Assembly (NCBI RefSeq): GCF_003665155.1
Contig: NZ_RCFQ01000003.1
Location: forward strand, 62,001 to 126,000
Reading direction: 5' to 3'
Length of the DNA: 64,000 nt
From: Mariprofundus sp. EBB-1
GTDB lineage: Bacteria > Pseudomonadota > Zetaproteobacteria > Mariprofundales > Mariprofundaceae
Of the stretch, positions 48,701 to 59,400 are shown in pieces. Every line of letters starts with the position of its first letter. Positions within the stretch are counted from its first letter, which is position 1. Under the pieces are notes generated by a model, which saw nothing but the letters and a program-made list of their open reading frames with translations, had not been told where the DNA came from and did not search any database. The position numbers and the translations under genes are program-made.

Positions 48701-51700
48701 AGTGGATGTTTCGCTGCCCGCAGAAGTGCAGGCTGAACAGGGAAAACTGCATATCGTCATTGCCGAAGCCGACTACACGCATGATATCGATGAAAGCGAT
48801 TGCTATCGCCTGCGGGTGGGATGGCAGCAACGCAGCTATGAGCTGACCGGTTCACAACCTGCAGATGGTGATTTCTTTTCCCGGGACGAACTTCTACTTG
48901 CAGTAAACGAGGCAGATGACATTGCCTACGAAGAAGTTGCCGATGGCAGCCTGCAAAAAAGGCTGTTAAAGCAGTCGCTGTCACTGTTGATGCAGGATGA
49001 TTTCTCCGGGCCACTGCCTGCTGGTGAGCAGGGCAGACTGGGACTCTCATTCGAGGCGTATCAGCTGGCTTTTACCGATGCGCTGCTGGGTCATATCTAC
49101 GATACAAAAGTGGATGCAGTGATGCTGACCGAGGGCGGCTATTTACAGCTGGATGGCTATGAAGGTTGGTGGGTGCCATCAGGCAGGGCGATCTACCCTC
49201 CGGATGCCAGGTCACATTTCTATATCCCCATCGGGGTGCGCGATCCTTTTGGCAGCGAAACCATAGTTTCATTGGATGATTACGACTTCCTGACCGAGAC
49301 AGTGATCGATGCCATCGACAATCAGGTAAGTGCCGAAAACGATTATCGCACCCTGCAGCCTGTGCTGATGACCGATGCCAATCTGAATCAAACAGCAGTA
49401 GAAACTGATGCGTTGGGTTTTGTCACCAAGTCTGCCGTTATGGGTAAAGCGGGCGAGGGCGATACGCTCGAAGATCCGAGTGCGCGCATGGATTATGATC
49501 TGGATAACTGGATCAAAACCGGCAAGCCGAACTATGTTCACAGCATGGCCCGCGAGCGGCATGGTGATGCTGATACGCCGTGGCAGCATAAATATGAATA
49601 TTCAGATGGCTTCGGCAATGTCGTTATGGCCAAGATGCAGGCCGAACCCGATCACACCAAACCTGAGTCTGAAAGAGTTCCGCGTTGGATCGGCAACGGG
49701 CGCACTGTGCTCAATAACAAAGGCAAACCGATCAAGCAGTACGAACCCTTCTTCAGTGATACGCACCTCTATGAGGATGAGGCAGAAGTAGTTGAAACCG
49801 GGGTTACCCCGATCATCCGCTACGACTCACTGGATCGTCAGATTCGCACCGATCTGCCCAACGGTACGTTTACGAAGGTGGAATTCGACCCGTGGAAGCA
49901 GGTGAGTTGGGATGTGAACGATACGGTGCTCGAGAGCCGGTGGTATGGAGAGCGAAATGCCTCCTCGACTGCTTCTGCAGCAGAGAAGAGGGCAGCAAGC
50001 TTGGCTGCGAAACATGCCAACACACCTGCTATCACCCATATCGATTCTTTGGGTCGAGCTTTTTATGCCATTGCTGATAATGGTGATGCAGGCAAGTACG
50101 TCACCCGCACCATTCAGGATATCGAGGGCAATCCGCTCTCCATTATTGATGATCGCGGCAATGCCGTGATGCAGTATCGTTACTCGATGCTTCCGGGCGG
50201 CAAAGATGAGGGTACACCAGCGCTGTATGAACTCAGCATGGATGCAGGCGAAAAGTGGGGGCTGATCAATATCCTCGGTAATCCGGTTCGCAGCTGGGAT
50301 AGCCGAAATCATACCTTCCGCAGCGTCTTCGACGAGCTGCATCGTCCTGTCGAGAGATGGATGCAGGAAGACACTAATCCAGAGCTGCTGATCGGTAAAA
50401 CGATCTATGGCGAGAATACAGATGAAGATCTGGTCAGGAATCTGAACGGGCAAGTGAAACAGGTATTTGATCAGGCTGGCATGGTTGAAAGTCACCTCAT
50501 CGACTTCAAAGGAAATCTGTTGCATGGCAGCCGAAGGCTAGCGAGAGAGTATAAGGGAACAGTTGACTGGAGTGCTGCAGATTTTGAGCTGCTGCTTGAA
50601 GATGAGGTGTTTGAGAGTCGTTCTGCTTTCGATGCCCTGAACCGCCCTCGCTGGGCTGTATCACCCGATGGTAGTATCACCGCGCACGACTACAGCGAGC
50701 GTGGTGCACTCAAGCGTGTGCGTGTGTCGCTAAAAGCTGGTGCATTGTCGTTGAGTGAAGCTGAGATCGATAACGTGCAGTTAAGTGGTGACCTCTATGT
50801 AAAGGATATTTGTTACGATGCCAAGGGGCAACGCCAGAATATCTGGTATGGCAACGGTGCAACCACCAAATACAGCTACGACCCTGAAACCTTCCGTCTG
50901 ACACAACTGTTGACCACACGCCACTCCGATTCGAAGCGGTTGCAGGACTTGAACTACACCTACGATCCGACCGGCAACATCACCGAAATCAGAGACGAAG
51001 CTCAGCAGGTTATCTTCTTCAATAACTGCAAGATCGAGCCTCACACGAAATACGAATACGATGCCTTATATCGTCTGACTTCAGCCAAAGGCAGAGAACT
51101 GAAGGGACTTGCTATGTCAGGCCCTAACGATGATGCATTTTTCAAAGATCTTTCACTGCCGGGTGATCATGCTCTGGTCGAATATACGCAGATCTATAAG
51201 TATGATGGGGTAGGCAATATCCTAACGATGAATCATAGTGCAGGTGAAAATAAGTGGGTTCGGCAGTACCAATATGCCAATGACAGTAATCGCCTGCTCA
51301 GTACCAGTAGGCCTGGAGAGACTGAACAGCAGGCATATGCTGATGAACCAATCTATGGGGATATCTACACCTACAATATCCACGGCAGCATGACCTCCAT
51401 GCCGCATCTGCCTCAGATGCAGTGGGATTTCCAGGAGCAACTCTGTGAAGTCGACTTAGGTGGCGGCGGCACTGCCCACTATGTTTATGACACATCAGGC
51501 CAGCGGGTGCGCAAGGTTGTGCAAACCGAGGGGATACTAATCAAGGAGCGTATTTATCTCGGTGGCTGGGAGGTCTATCGTGAACGTAAGAATGGTGCGC
51601 TGACGCATGAGCGCGAAACTCTGCATGTGATGGATGACAAGCAGCGCATTGCATTGATCGAAACGCAAACTGCAGGAGAAGGCCAGATACAGGAACCTGC

Positions 51701-52838
51701 TATACGCTATCAGTTTGGCAATCATCTCGGTTCCGCATCGCTTGAACTGGATGAATCATCACAAATCATAACCTATGAGGAATATCACCCCTATGGTACT
51801 TCTGCCTATCGATCGGGGAGAAGCGAAATTGAAGTTGGTCAGAAGCGGTATCGATACACAGGAATGGAAAAAGATGAAGAGACTGGATTTTCTTACCATA
51901 CGGCCAGGTATTTGTGCAGGTGGATCGGTCGCTGGATACGATCAGATCCAAAAGGAGTAATTGACGGAGTTAATCTCTTTTCCTACGTGGACTGTAATCC
52001 TGTTATCAAGGTTGATCCATCTGGTCTTAGTGGAGAAGTGATTTATGATTATACAGATGAGGCAGGAAATCGACAGATTATTTTTTATATTAGAGCAGTG
52101 ATTTTTGTGAGTGATGATGATGTCCAAATGATTAAGAATGATATGATTCCCGGTTATTTGAAAGTTTCGGAGGGAAGTGACCAAGATAAAAAGCACGCAT
52201 ACTTCGAGGCTAGACAAACAATAGATGGAAATGCTGTAAGAGACGCAGTCCAACGTGTACTTGAACAGTCTATGTCATCACATGAAACAATGAATGATGG
52301 TCATACTATTACTTGGAACACTTTTGTGGATTTAAGGCTCGAAACAAGAGAGGAGGGAGTGGATGATATTAATTTTGCTAAGGAGATATCTGGTGAGTAT
52401 GTGTTTACCATCACCGATGATAGTGGAGGACACGGATCAAATAATGTGGCGGCTTTAGGTCATATCGGATTATTCAATTTAGTTGAATATAATGATGGGT
52501 ATGTATTAGATGCTCATGGAATATCAAATGTGCCGGCTCATGAACTAGGACACCTTCTTGGGTTGTATCACCCCTGGGCGCTATATAATCGTCTAGATGG
52601 TGCAATCCTTGGTGAGATGCCGTATCTCCCCATTCGTTTTTTTGAAACCCCTCGCCTAATATTTGGTTCGCTACATGATTGGTATAAGGGCGACATTATG
52701 GGTTATTACAGTCACTACACGAACCTTGAAAAAAGTGCGTTGCGATTTTCATGGGAGCAAGTAGAGAGTAGTGATTTATTAACGAAGTATAGGGACTTAT
52801 CTAGTCACCCACTCCCTTGTGAGGAATGTCATTACTAA
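45789..52838 (+). CDS. Tc toxin TcB-TcC fusion (SpvB / TcdB-middle / RHS) with metzincin-type C-terminal effector
   Basis: A 2349-aa toxin cocoon. Residues about 10-300 are SpvB-like (LPKGGGAIKGVAEKF; SLSYNSGSGNGPFGLGWS). FG-GAP-like Asp-rich repeats (DVDGDGKADLL; DIDGSGTTDI) and TcdB middle domains follow to about 900. RHS/YD repeats fill to about 2000, ending in the RHS core (YRYTGMEKDEETGFSYHTAR; RSDPKGVIDGVNLFSYV; DPSGL at 2076-2080), where the autoprotease releases the C-terminus. Residues 2081-2349 are the variable effector with HExxHxxGxxH: H2251, E2252, H2255, G2258, H2261, and a Met-turn-like DIMGY (M2304). The effector stretch is visibly more A+T rich than the rest. It has no signal peptide. 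The partner TcA gene lies downstream on the same strand. Confidence 0.92.
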   Translation: MGMEQENQHLLEAPEITLPKGGGAIKGVAEKFEVNAVNGSASFQIPLPISPARNGFAPSLSLSYNSGSGNGPFGLGWSISIPSIVRKTEKGLPTYQDDDESDEFLLAGAEDMVPSFRKDTTKVYEEFRSEDGIDYRVKRYRPRIEGLFARIEQWSRISDGDIHWRSISGDNVTSIYGKDEQSRIADPADPSRIFQWLIEFTYNDKGSCAGFEYKAENLEGVKPDDVWEKNRLNRLAPVTNRYLKRVSYCSHMPFYSGDQRPSDDQYHFHLLMDYGEHDQDKPELAVSQAWAVRHDPFSQYRSGFEVRTYRRCQRVLMFHAFQELGETPCLVKSVCFQYTSQPGFSFLDAVEVSGHIRKDDGFYNSKSMPPVSFEYQSHAWNSDIQELETSAMQHAPVGLSGGYQWTDLFSEGVSGILTEQAGSLYYKHNLGSGSFAQAKLISPKPSFTGIASGALQLVDLESRGEKQLAVFQGDVRGFFGLSDDEQWQPFKAFKTLPNINFSNPNLKWLDVDGDGKADLLISEENVFRWYPSKGKEGFAASRTVLKEMDEEQGPAILFADATQSIYLASMSGSGMQDIVRIRNAEVCYWPNLGYGRFGAKVTMGKAPLFDAPDMFNPQYLRLGDIDGSGTTDIVYLGKDSYRCWLNDSGNQFAADPFIIDPFPTVDSQSRVDLVDLLGTGTACIVWSSPLPAHQGKALRYIDLMQGKKPHVLKRYENGMGAETLWHYKSSTHFYLEDKRNGTPWVTKLPFPVQVVASVEKRDHITGLRFASEYSYHHGYYDHAEREFRGFGRVDQKDCESFEHFVRSEAANIVEEDLHQPPVITKTWFHTGAYLGRDRILNQFAHEYYQNELLTEHALSEPALPDDLTTAEWREALRAFKGQTLRSETYALDGSEKEQLPYVTSQSTSLITQVQAKGENRYGSFMVTGSESISYHYERNPADPRISHSLVLESDEYGNPLKSAEIVYPRREVDVSLPAEVQAEQGKLHIVIAEADYTHDIDESDCYRLRVGWQQRSYELTGSQPADGDFFSRDELLLAVNEADDIAYEEVADGSLQKRLLKQSLSLLMQDDFSGPLPAGEQGRLGLSFEAYQLAFTDALLGHIYDTKVDAVMLTEGGYLQLDGYEGWWVPSGRAIYPPDARSHFYIPIGVRDPFGSETIVSLDDYDFLTETVIDAIDNQVSAENDYRTLQPVLMTDANLNQTAVETDALGFVTKSAVMGKAGEGDTLEDPSARMDYDLDNWIKTGKPNYVHSMARERHGDADTPWQHKYEYSDGFGNVVMAKMQAEPDHTKPESERVPRWIGNGRTVLNNKGKPIKQYEPFFSDTHLYEDEAEVVETGVTPIIRYDSLDRQIRTDLPNGTFTKVEFDPWKQVSWDVNDTVLESRWYGERNASSTASAAEKRAASLAAKHANTPAITHIDSLGRAFYAIADNGDAGKYVTRTIQDIEGNPLSIIDDRGNAVMQYRYSMLPGGKDEGTPALYELSMDAGEKWGLINILGNPVRSWDSRNHTFRSVFDELHRPVERWMQEDTNPELLIGKTIYGENTDEDLVRNLNGQVKQVFDQAGMVESHLIDFKGNLLHGSRRLAREYKGTVDWSAADFELLLEDEVFESRSAFDALNRPRWAVSPDGSITAHDYSERGALKRVRVSLKAGALSLSEAEIDNVQLSGDLYVKDICYDAKGQRQNIWYGNGATTKYSYDPETFRLTQLLTTRHSDSKRLQDLNYTYDPTGNITEIRDEAQQVIFFNNCKIEPHTKYEYDALYRLTSAKGRELKGLAMSGPNDDAFFKDLSLPGDHALVEYTQIYKYDGVGNILTMNHSAGENKWVRQYQYANDSNRLLSTSRPGETEQQAYADEPIYGDIYTYNIHGSMTSMPHLPQMQWDFQEQLCEVDLGGGGTAHYVYDTSGQRVRKVVQTEGILIKERIYLGGWEVYRERKNGALTHERETLHVMDDKQRIALIETQTAGEGQIQEPAIRYQFGNHLGSASLELDESSQIITYEEYHPYGTSAYRSGRSEIEVGQKRYRYTGMEKDEETGFSYHTARYLCRWIGRWIRSDPKGVIDGVNLFSYVDCNPVIKVDPSGLSGEVIYDYTDEAGNRQIIFYIRAVIFVSDDDVQMIKNDMIPGYLKVSEGSDQDKKHAYFEARQTIDGNAVRDAVQRVLEQSMSSHETMNDGHTITWNTFVDLRLETREEGVDDINFAKEISGEYVFTITDDSGGHGSNNVAALGHIGLFNLVEYNDGYVLDAHGISNVPAHELGHLLGLYHPWALYNRLDGAILGEMPYLPIRFFETPRLIFGSLHDWYKGDIMGYYSHYTNLEKSALRFSWEQVESSDLLTKYRDLSSHPLPCEECHY

Positions 52839-52880
52839 AATTGGCAAGTTCGGGTTTTACGTTGATGCTTTAATATCACA

Positions 52881-53000
52881 AGGGGTCAGGTCTTGAATTG
52901 TGCAGAAGAGAGTGAAAGGAGTCAGAGATCCCATTGACTCGGAATTATCTAGAAAATTTGTGTAATTGATAAATTGTAAAAAGGGGACGCTACCCTTTTT
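52881..53000. repeat. Remnant resembling ends of REP-associated transposable units
   Basis: AGGGGTCAGGTCTTGAATT (52881-52899) and an inverted repeat AAAAAGGG / CCCTTTTT around GACGCTA (52978-53000) resemble, from memory, the signals that flank REP-associated tyrosine transposases. No transposase is present. The second part could equally be the terminator of the tcB-tcC gene. Confidence 0.4.
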
Positions 53001-53043
53001 CAATAAATGACAGGTGAGAGTATTATTTGAAGAGATAAATAGA

Positions 53044-53444
53044 ACATAGCCAGAGAGGCGCTTGACGATCATGGATTGATTGGGGAATGAACGGGGGGCG
53101 TGATGCCGGTAAATAGAGTCGTAAAGTTGAAGATCAATTCACGAGGTGAGGTTGTAACGAAGCTGCAGGAAGCGCTTCGACAGCTTGGTTATACGATCAA
53201 TGATAGTCCTGTATTTTTCGGGGCAAATTAGAAAAGAGTAAGACAATTGATAACAAACATAGCCAGCGAGGCGTTTGAGGACCAGGGATTGATTGGGAAA
53301 TGAAGGGGAGGCGAGATGCCGGCAAATAGAATCGTAAAGTTGAAGATCAATACGCGAGGTGAGGTCGTAACAAAGCTGCAGGATGCACTACGGCAGCTTG
53401 GTTATACAATCAATGATTCTGTCGAATTCTTTGGGGCAGATACG
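53044..53444 (+). repeat. Tandem duplication covering the tcA ribosome-binding region and 5' end
   Basis: Two near-identical units begin with ACATAGCCAG at 53044 and 53257, an offset of exactly 213 nt. Each runs through a GGATTGATTGG segment, a GGGGGGCG or GGGGAGGCG ribosome-binding site, and the ATG (53103 and 53316) into about 40 codons. The copies differ by scattered substitutions and diverge around the codons after TINDS, so the event is not very recent. Confidence 0.9.
53103..53231 (+). pseudogene. Truncated duplicate of the TcA N-terminus (42 codons)
   Basis: It reads MPVNRVVKLKINSRGEVVTK, then LQEALRQLGYTINDSPVFFG and AN, then TAG. The full gene at 53316 reads MPANRIVKLKINTRGEVVTK and continues past the same point. 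It keeps a good ribosome-binding site (GGGGGGCG) and most substitutions are conservative, so it may still be translated into a half peptidoglycan-binding domain. The full motif needs about 70 residues, so binding is doubtful. I classify it as a broken duplicate. Confidence 0.75.
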
Positions 53445-56400
53445 CGCGATGCGGTGATGGATATTCAGGCCAATAATGGATTGCATCCGACCGGGGTAGT
53501 TACGCCTGAGGTTTGGAGCCTGATTCTGCGGTTGAAGAAGAAATCCCAATCAGAAAACCCCGATATACCGAAAACCACAGAAGAGAGTGAACTCCCCGGT
53601 TACTCTGTGTCCGGCTTGATTCTGCAGCCGAACGGCAAACCTGTTGCCGGAGCCATCGTCAAAGCCTTTGATCGGGGCATCGGCGAAGAGAAGCTTCTCG
53701 GTGAAGCCAGAACCGGCAAGCTGGGTGAATACCATATTGATTACGATGCGAGTGCTTTGGGCGAGAGCGACAAAGGCAATGCCGATCTGATTGTGCGGGT
53801 GTTTTCCGGCAGTGAACTGGTCGGTGAATCACCATTGCTGATTGAAGCGGATCACCATGCAGAAGTGAATCTCTCCATCGGTGCAGAGGTCTATCGTGGC
53901 CCGTCATTGTTTGAGCGTTTGGATGATCATCTGTTGCCATTGCTGAAGGGGCAAAAGCTTGCTGCTCTGCAAAAGAGAGATATTGAGCTGTTGGCACATC
54001 GCACTATGGCACCAGCGGCGCAGGTGACAGCTTATCTTGCTGCAAGAATCATGGCCGAGAAGCTATCGTCCGGCGGCTCAGCCATTATTCCTGAGTGGGT
54101 GTTCGGCCTGTTTGAACATGATCGCATTGAATCGGTGCAGGCGATTGGCGGTATGGCTGATAGTGCTCTGCGTCAGCGATTGGAAGCCTCCGTGCATGCT
54201 AACCGGATTCCACGTATCGACATCGCAGAGGCGGTAGAGGCGCTGGCTGAAGCCCGATTCCTGATTACAACGGATGACAATCTGCACAGTGCACTGTTCT
54301 TCAAAGTATGTGGCCTTTCCAAAGAACAGGGCAGGCTTCTATTGCGCGCCATCATGGCTTATGAGGGTACAGAAGGGGGGCTGTGGGATGCGCTGCGAAA
54401 AGCGGCTGATCTGACTGAAACGCAATTGACCAGCGTGCGCGAGTGCACGCTGATTGATGAACTGCTTGATGGCAGTACGAAGCTATTTCAACTGCTGGTT
54501 GGCAAGCAGAAATTGCGCAAAGCAAACGGACTTGCCCAGCTGGATGTCGATGCATGGCTCAAGGCCATTGAAGGTTCAGGTGCAAATGTACCGGATGGTC
54601 TCAAAGGGGAGAGTGACGAGGAGCGCAGGCAGAACTATGCCCGCATGCTTGAAGCGCGCATGGCTCGCCGATTCGCCTCGGCCCGTTTTATCGCGGCATG
54701 GTTGAGTGATAATCAAACTGCAGATCAAGCACTGGATGTATTTTTCAAAGCTCATCCCGATCATGACTTTACGCAGCAATTGTTGCGTGATTTGATCAAG
54801 GAAGAGGAACTGGCCGAGGAGTTGGTGAGTAAATTGTCGCAGATGGAAAACCTGTTTCATCTGTCGCCAATGGAAAATCGTTTTGCCGTGGCGAAGGTAT
54901 TGCATGCAAAAGGGATAGACTCCTATCGCGATGTAACGCGGATTGGCCGCAGCCGTTTTATCACCCGATTTAAAGAAGAAACCGGCACGGCATCGGGACA
55001 GTATGTTTATGCGCAGGCCCGACGTGTTGCTTCCTCGCTGTTGAGCCGCCATGTCGGTAATGCAGTGGTGGGTTCTGGCACAGATCCCAAGGCTGTTCCA
55101 ACCAGAAAAGATGATACATCAGAAACAACAGTCAGCGCGATCACTTCGGGCGATGGTTTGGCCTCCTGCGATCACTGCCATTCAGTATTCAGTCCATCAG
55201 CCTATCTGGTCGATCTGCTCGACTATATCGGTAGAGCCGAGACGGCTGACGGCTTTGTGGATGGCAGAACCCTGCTCAACAAGCGTCGTCCCGATATCGA
55301 GCAGATCAATCTCAGCTGCAAAAACAGCGATACGGTGATCCCCTATATTGATCTGGTGCTGGAGGTGCTTGAGCAGGCGGTTTCAGGCAGTGAACTTTCA
55401 GCCTGGCAGACAGAAGGGGATAGCGGGAGCATTGCTGCGCGCCCTGAGCACATCACTATCGAGGCTTATGAGAAACTGGCCGAGGCCGTCTATCCGTGGA
55501 ACCTGCCGTTTGATCGCAATAGCGAAACCTCACGTCGTCTGCTGGCCAAAGCAGGTATTGAACGCGCAACTATGCTCAAACTGTTCAGGGCAGAGCCCGA
55601 AGCGGAAGCCGATACAACGATCCTTGCCGAGCTGCTTGGCATGGCAGAGGCACAGCTGACTATCGTTTGTGATGATAATATCGACCAGGTAGGTAAATAC
55701 TGGGGCGTGGCCGATGCGGGTGAGCTGAATAGTGTTGATGTGGTTACATTGATGCGTCATGGCGAGCTTTCACAGGATGAAGTGCGGGCGTTGCTGGAAA
55801 CTGATTTTGTGAATCCGGGGCGGGTTGTCTCCATTGATGCCGTAACCGGTAATTTGCAAGATGTTAACCGGGTTGCACTGAACAATATGCAACGTTTTGT
55901 GCGTTTGCAAAGGGCTCTGGGAGTGTCCATTACCGCGTTGGATGCATTGCTGGCGCATATCGCCCCTGATCAATTCAATACGCAGTTGGGTGATGCTGTG
56001 GCCTTATGGCGGGAGTCAGGTCTTGCTTTGGAAAAAGTGGCAACGTGGTGGAGTGAAAACTCGACCTTTGCCGAGGATCTGCGTCTAGAGAGTGATGCGT
56101 ACGAACAACTGATTGCCATGGCTGGCGATAAGCCGACAACAGCGGCTGAGGCCAAGGGCCTTTTCGAATATTTGCAGTTGCTTGAGGACTTCGATATTTC
56201 GATTGCTGATGCCTTCGATCTGTTGAATGAACCAGCGGATGCAAAGCAGCAGAAAAAAGCAGTTGAATCGATTAATGGCATTATTTCGGCTGTTGCAGCT
56301 CAGGCCGATACAGTGGTTGCACCTGATGCGCAGCGCACGGCTTCGATTATCGAGATGCTGGCTGATCAATGGGGGATGGATGTCGCAGCTGCAGAGCAAC

Positions 56401-59400
56401 GGCTGGATTCGTACGCCGATCTGAGTGAAATTCCGAACACTACAACTATCAGTGAAGAAGATGCTGTCGTTATCGGCGCGTGGCTACTGGTCAGGAAGCT
56501 GCGCAGGGCTCTGGTTGTTGAGATGTTGGCTGCGCAGTGGGATGTGGATGCAGGCAAGGCAGAATACCTGTTGGCGACTTCTTCTGAATTGAAGCCGCTG
56601 CTGACTCCAGATCCTGTGATTGTAGAAGGTGATGTTGCCCTCATCGATGCCTGGCTGAGAGCGGAGAAGCAGGCGCGATTGTTTAACCTGCTTGGTGTCA
56701 CTGTCTCTGATATGCAGTGGATTGAGGTCCATCATGCAGCCTGTGGCTGGATTGATCCGGTCTCGATGCCTGTTCGCGAAGGCGATGCTGCTGCCACTCT
56801 TGATGGCCTGCTGCACCTTGTCTCGGATAACGTGATTGGCTTGAATAATATGAGCGGAGATAACTCCATTTATGCATGTCTGGAGGATATACGTTCAGCC
56901 GATTCGTTTGTTTTGGCACTGGTCGATACGTTTGCTGCGGCAAGCAAATGGGAAGCAGAAGATATTGCTTTCCTGAGTGGTGCCGGAGGTTATAGCTGGG
57001 ACAACTTCGAAGACTTTATGGCTGCGGATGGGCTCAGCTTGCTGAGCCGTGCAATCAGGATGGCTGGCAAGCTCCATTTGGCTGTTGAGGAAACCTGGTC
57101 GATTGCCGAGGCATCGAAGGTTGAAGCGCTGGAGCAGGCTGTGGCGGCTGGCTTCGAGGATGACCAGTGGCGGGAAATATCCGCATCAATCTATGGCGAG
57201 CTGCGTGAACTACAGCGTAAAGCCTTGTTGGGATATTTAATTGTCAACAATGACGAATTGAATGATGCCAACGAGGTGTATGGCTACTACCTGATTGATC
57301 CCGAAATGGGACCTTGTTACAAAACCTCGCGCATTAAACAGGCCAATGCCTCCCTGCAGCAGTTTGTTCAACGGATCATGCTGCGTATGGAAAGCGATGG
57401 TTTGCACTTCTTCCGCAGTGATCTCGACGAATGGCCGTGGCGCAAGAATTACCGTGTATGGGAAGCCAACCGCAAGGTGTTCATCTATCCCGAGAACTGG
57501 ATTGAGCCCGAGTTGCGCGATGACAAATCACCATTTTTCAAAGAGCTGGAAGATAAGCTGTTTCAGGGAGATGCGACTGCAGTGTATGTTGAGAGCGCTG
57601 TTGGCGAATACCTGCATAGTCTGCACAAAGTCGCTAACCTGGAAATTGCATCGTTCTACGAGTGTCATGAGGAGAATTGCTTCTATGTGATTGCTCGCAC
57701 GCGTGAAATTCCACACGAGTATTATCTCTCCATCCGCAATGAAAATGATGTTTGGGAGCCATGGCAGAAGGTAGAGCTGGATATTGAGGGCGATCATCTT
57801 GTGGCTGTGGTTTACAATCGCAGGTTGCATCTTTTCTGGCCGGTTTTTGCTGAAAAAGAGAATACCAGTAGTGAAAACTATCAGGACGAAATCAAAGCGG
57901 TCGATGCGGAGATTGAGGCGTTGTCAGATCAGTTGGATGATAACCAGAGTGAACTTGACGATATCAATAAGCCTGAAAAACCTCGAAATCAGGAGGAGGT
58001 AGAAAGGCTTAATAATCAGATTGTATCGCTGAAGTCGCAAATCGATTTCAAGCAGGAACAGAAGGACTCTATCAGGTACAGATATCGTTATCTGGAAATC
58101 CAGATGGCTTGGTCTTCTCTTCGAAATGGGGCATGGGAAAGCAAAAAAGTTTCCTCATCCAAAATCAATGATAGAGCTCCCATCCACTACACAAATGACA
58201 GGAATGACTTCTTTCTGGAGCAGTCAATTTCTTTCGACAACAAGCTTACGATTACGGTAAGGCGGCATCGAAAGAGGCTTGCCAGTATTCAAGCCACAAC
58301 GATGTTCCCTGGGGTAAAGACGATCGAGAGTTCGGATGCCGGAACGAACTACGAGAAAGTAACTGTGGGTTTGTTCGAGCTGGATGTGTGCAATGGTAAG
58401 ATGGCAAATAGAAGCCAAGCCAGGACCAGTGCCCCCTTTACGCTTTCAGCAATGCCAATCTCTCTCAGCCATGTGGAGCCGTTGAACAGTTCTCCGGCTG
58501 CAATGAAGTATCTGGTTAATCGTAATGGCAGTGAGGCTTCGCTTCGTCTTCAGGTGAAAACTCGAACCCCTCAATTAAATACGATCGGAGGAGGGGTAGA
58601 CCAGTTTGTGACCAGAACTCCATTGTTGCTGAAAAATGTACCGGACAATAGCGAAGTGATGTTTTCTCCTCAGCAGGAAGGAAAGAGAAGTAATGCATCA
58701 TTTTTCTACGAAGATGGACAACGGTGCTACCTGATTCATCCCGGTGAACATTTTTCAGATCGCCTTGATGCGGGCGCGACTCGCGATTTGCAGAAAGGAA
58801 TCGGAGCTACAAGCAACAGGGACTCCGGTTATCGCTTTATTGGTTTCTACCACCCTTTCAGCTGCTTGTTTGTTCAACATTTGGATCGATATGGTCTGGA
58901 TGGTTTGTATAAACCGGATGCCGATAAGGGCGGTGTTTCAGCAAATCTTGTCAGGCAGATTATGCGGGATATGTCGATTGATTTCGGTGCGGTTTACGAC
59001 CCTGGATTTGCAGTGGTTAACCGTCCACAAGAGGTGATCGATTTCCGATATGGTCGACCGTACGCCAATTATAATTGGGAGCTGTTTTATCATGTGCCAA
59101 TGATGATCGCTACCCATCTAATGAGTGATCAGAAGTTCGAAGAGGCACAGAAGTGGTTGCATTATATCTTTGATCCGATGACGGAAGATTTGGGTGGAGC
59201 AGAGCGCTACTGGCGATTCAGACCTTTCTATGAGATGCAACTGCAAGCCAATATCGGAGACATAAATGAGGAGGCTGCCTCATCTATGGGGGATTCAGAC
59301 CCAATGCGGAAATTGCGGGAGTGGGAGAAAAACCCATTCAACCCTCATGCCGTTGCCCGTGTTCGAACGGTTGCCTATATGCGCAATACAGTAATGAAAT

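Noticed and set aside
49827..50525. 232-codon minus-strand frame inside the tcB-tcC gene
   Set aside because: It is antisense to RHS repeats, has no ribosome-binding site and no recognisable fold.
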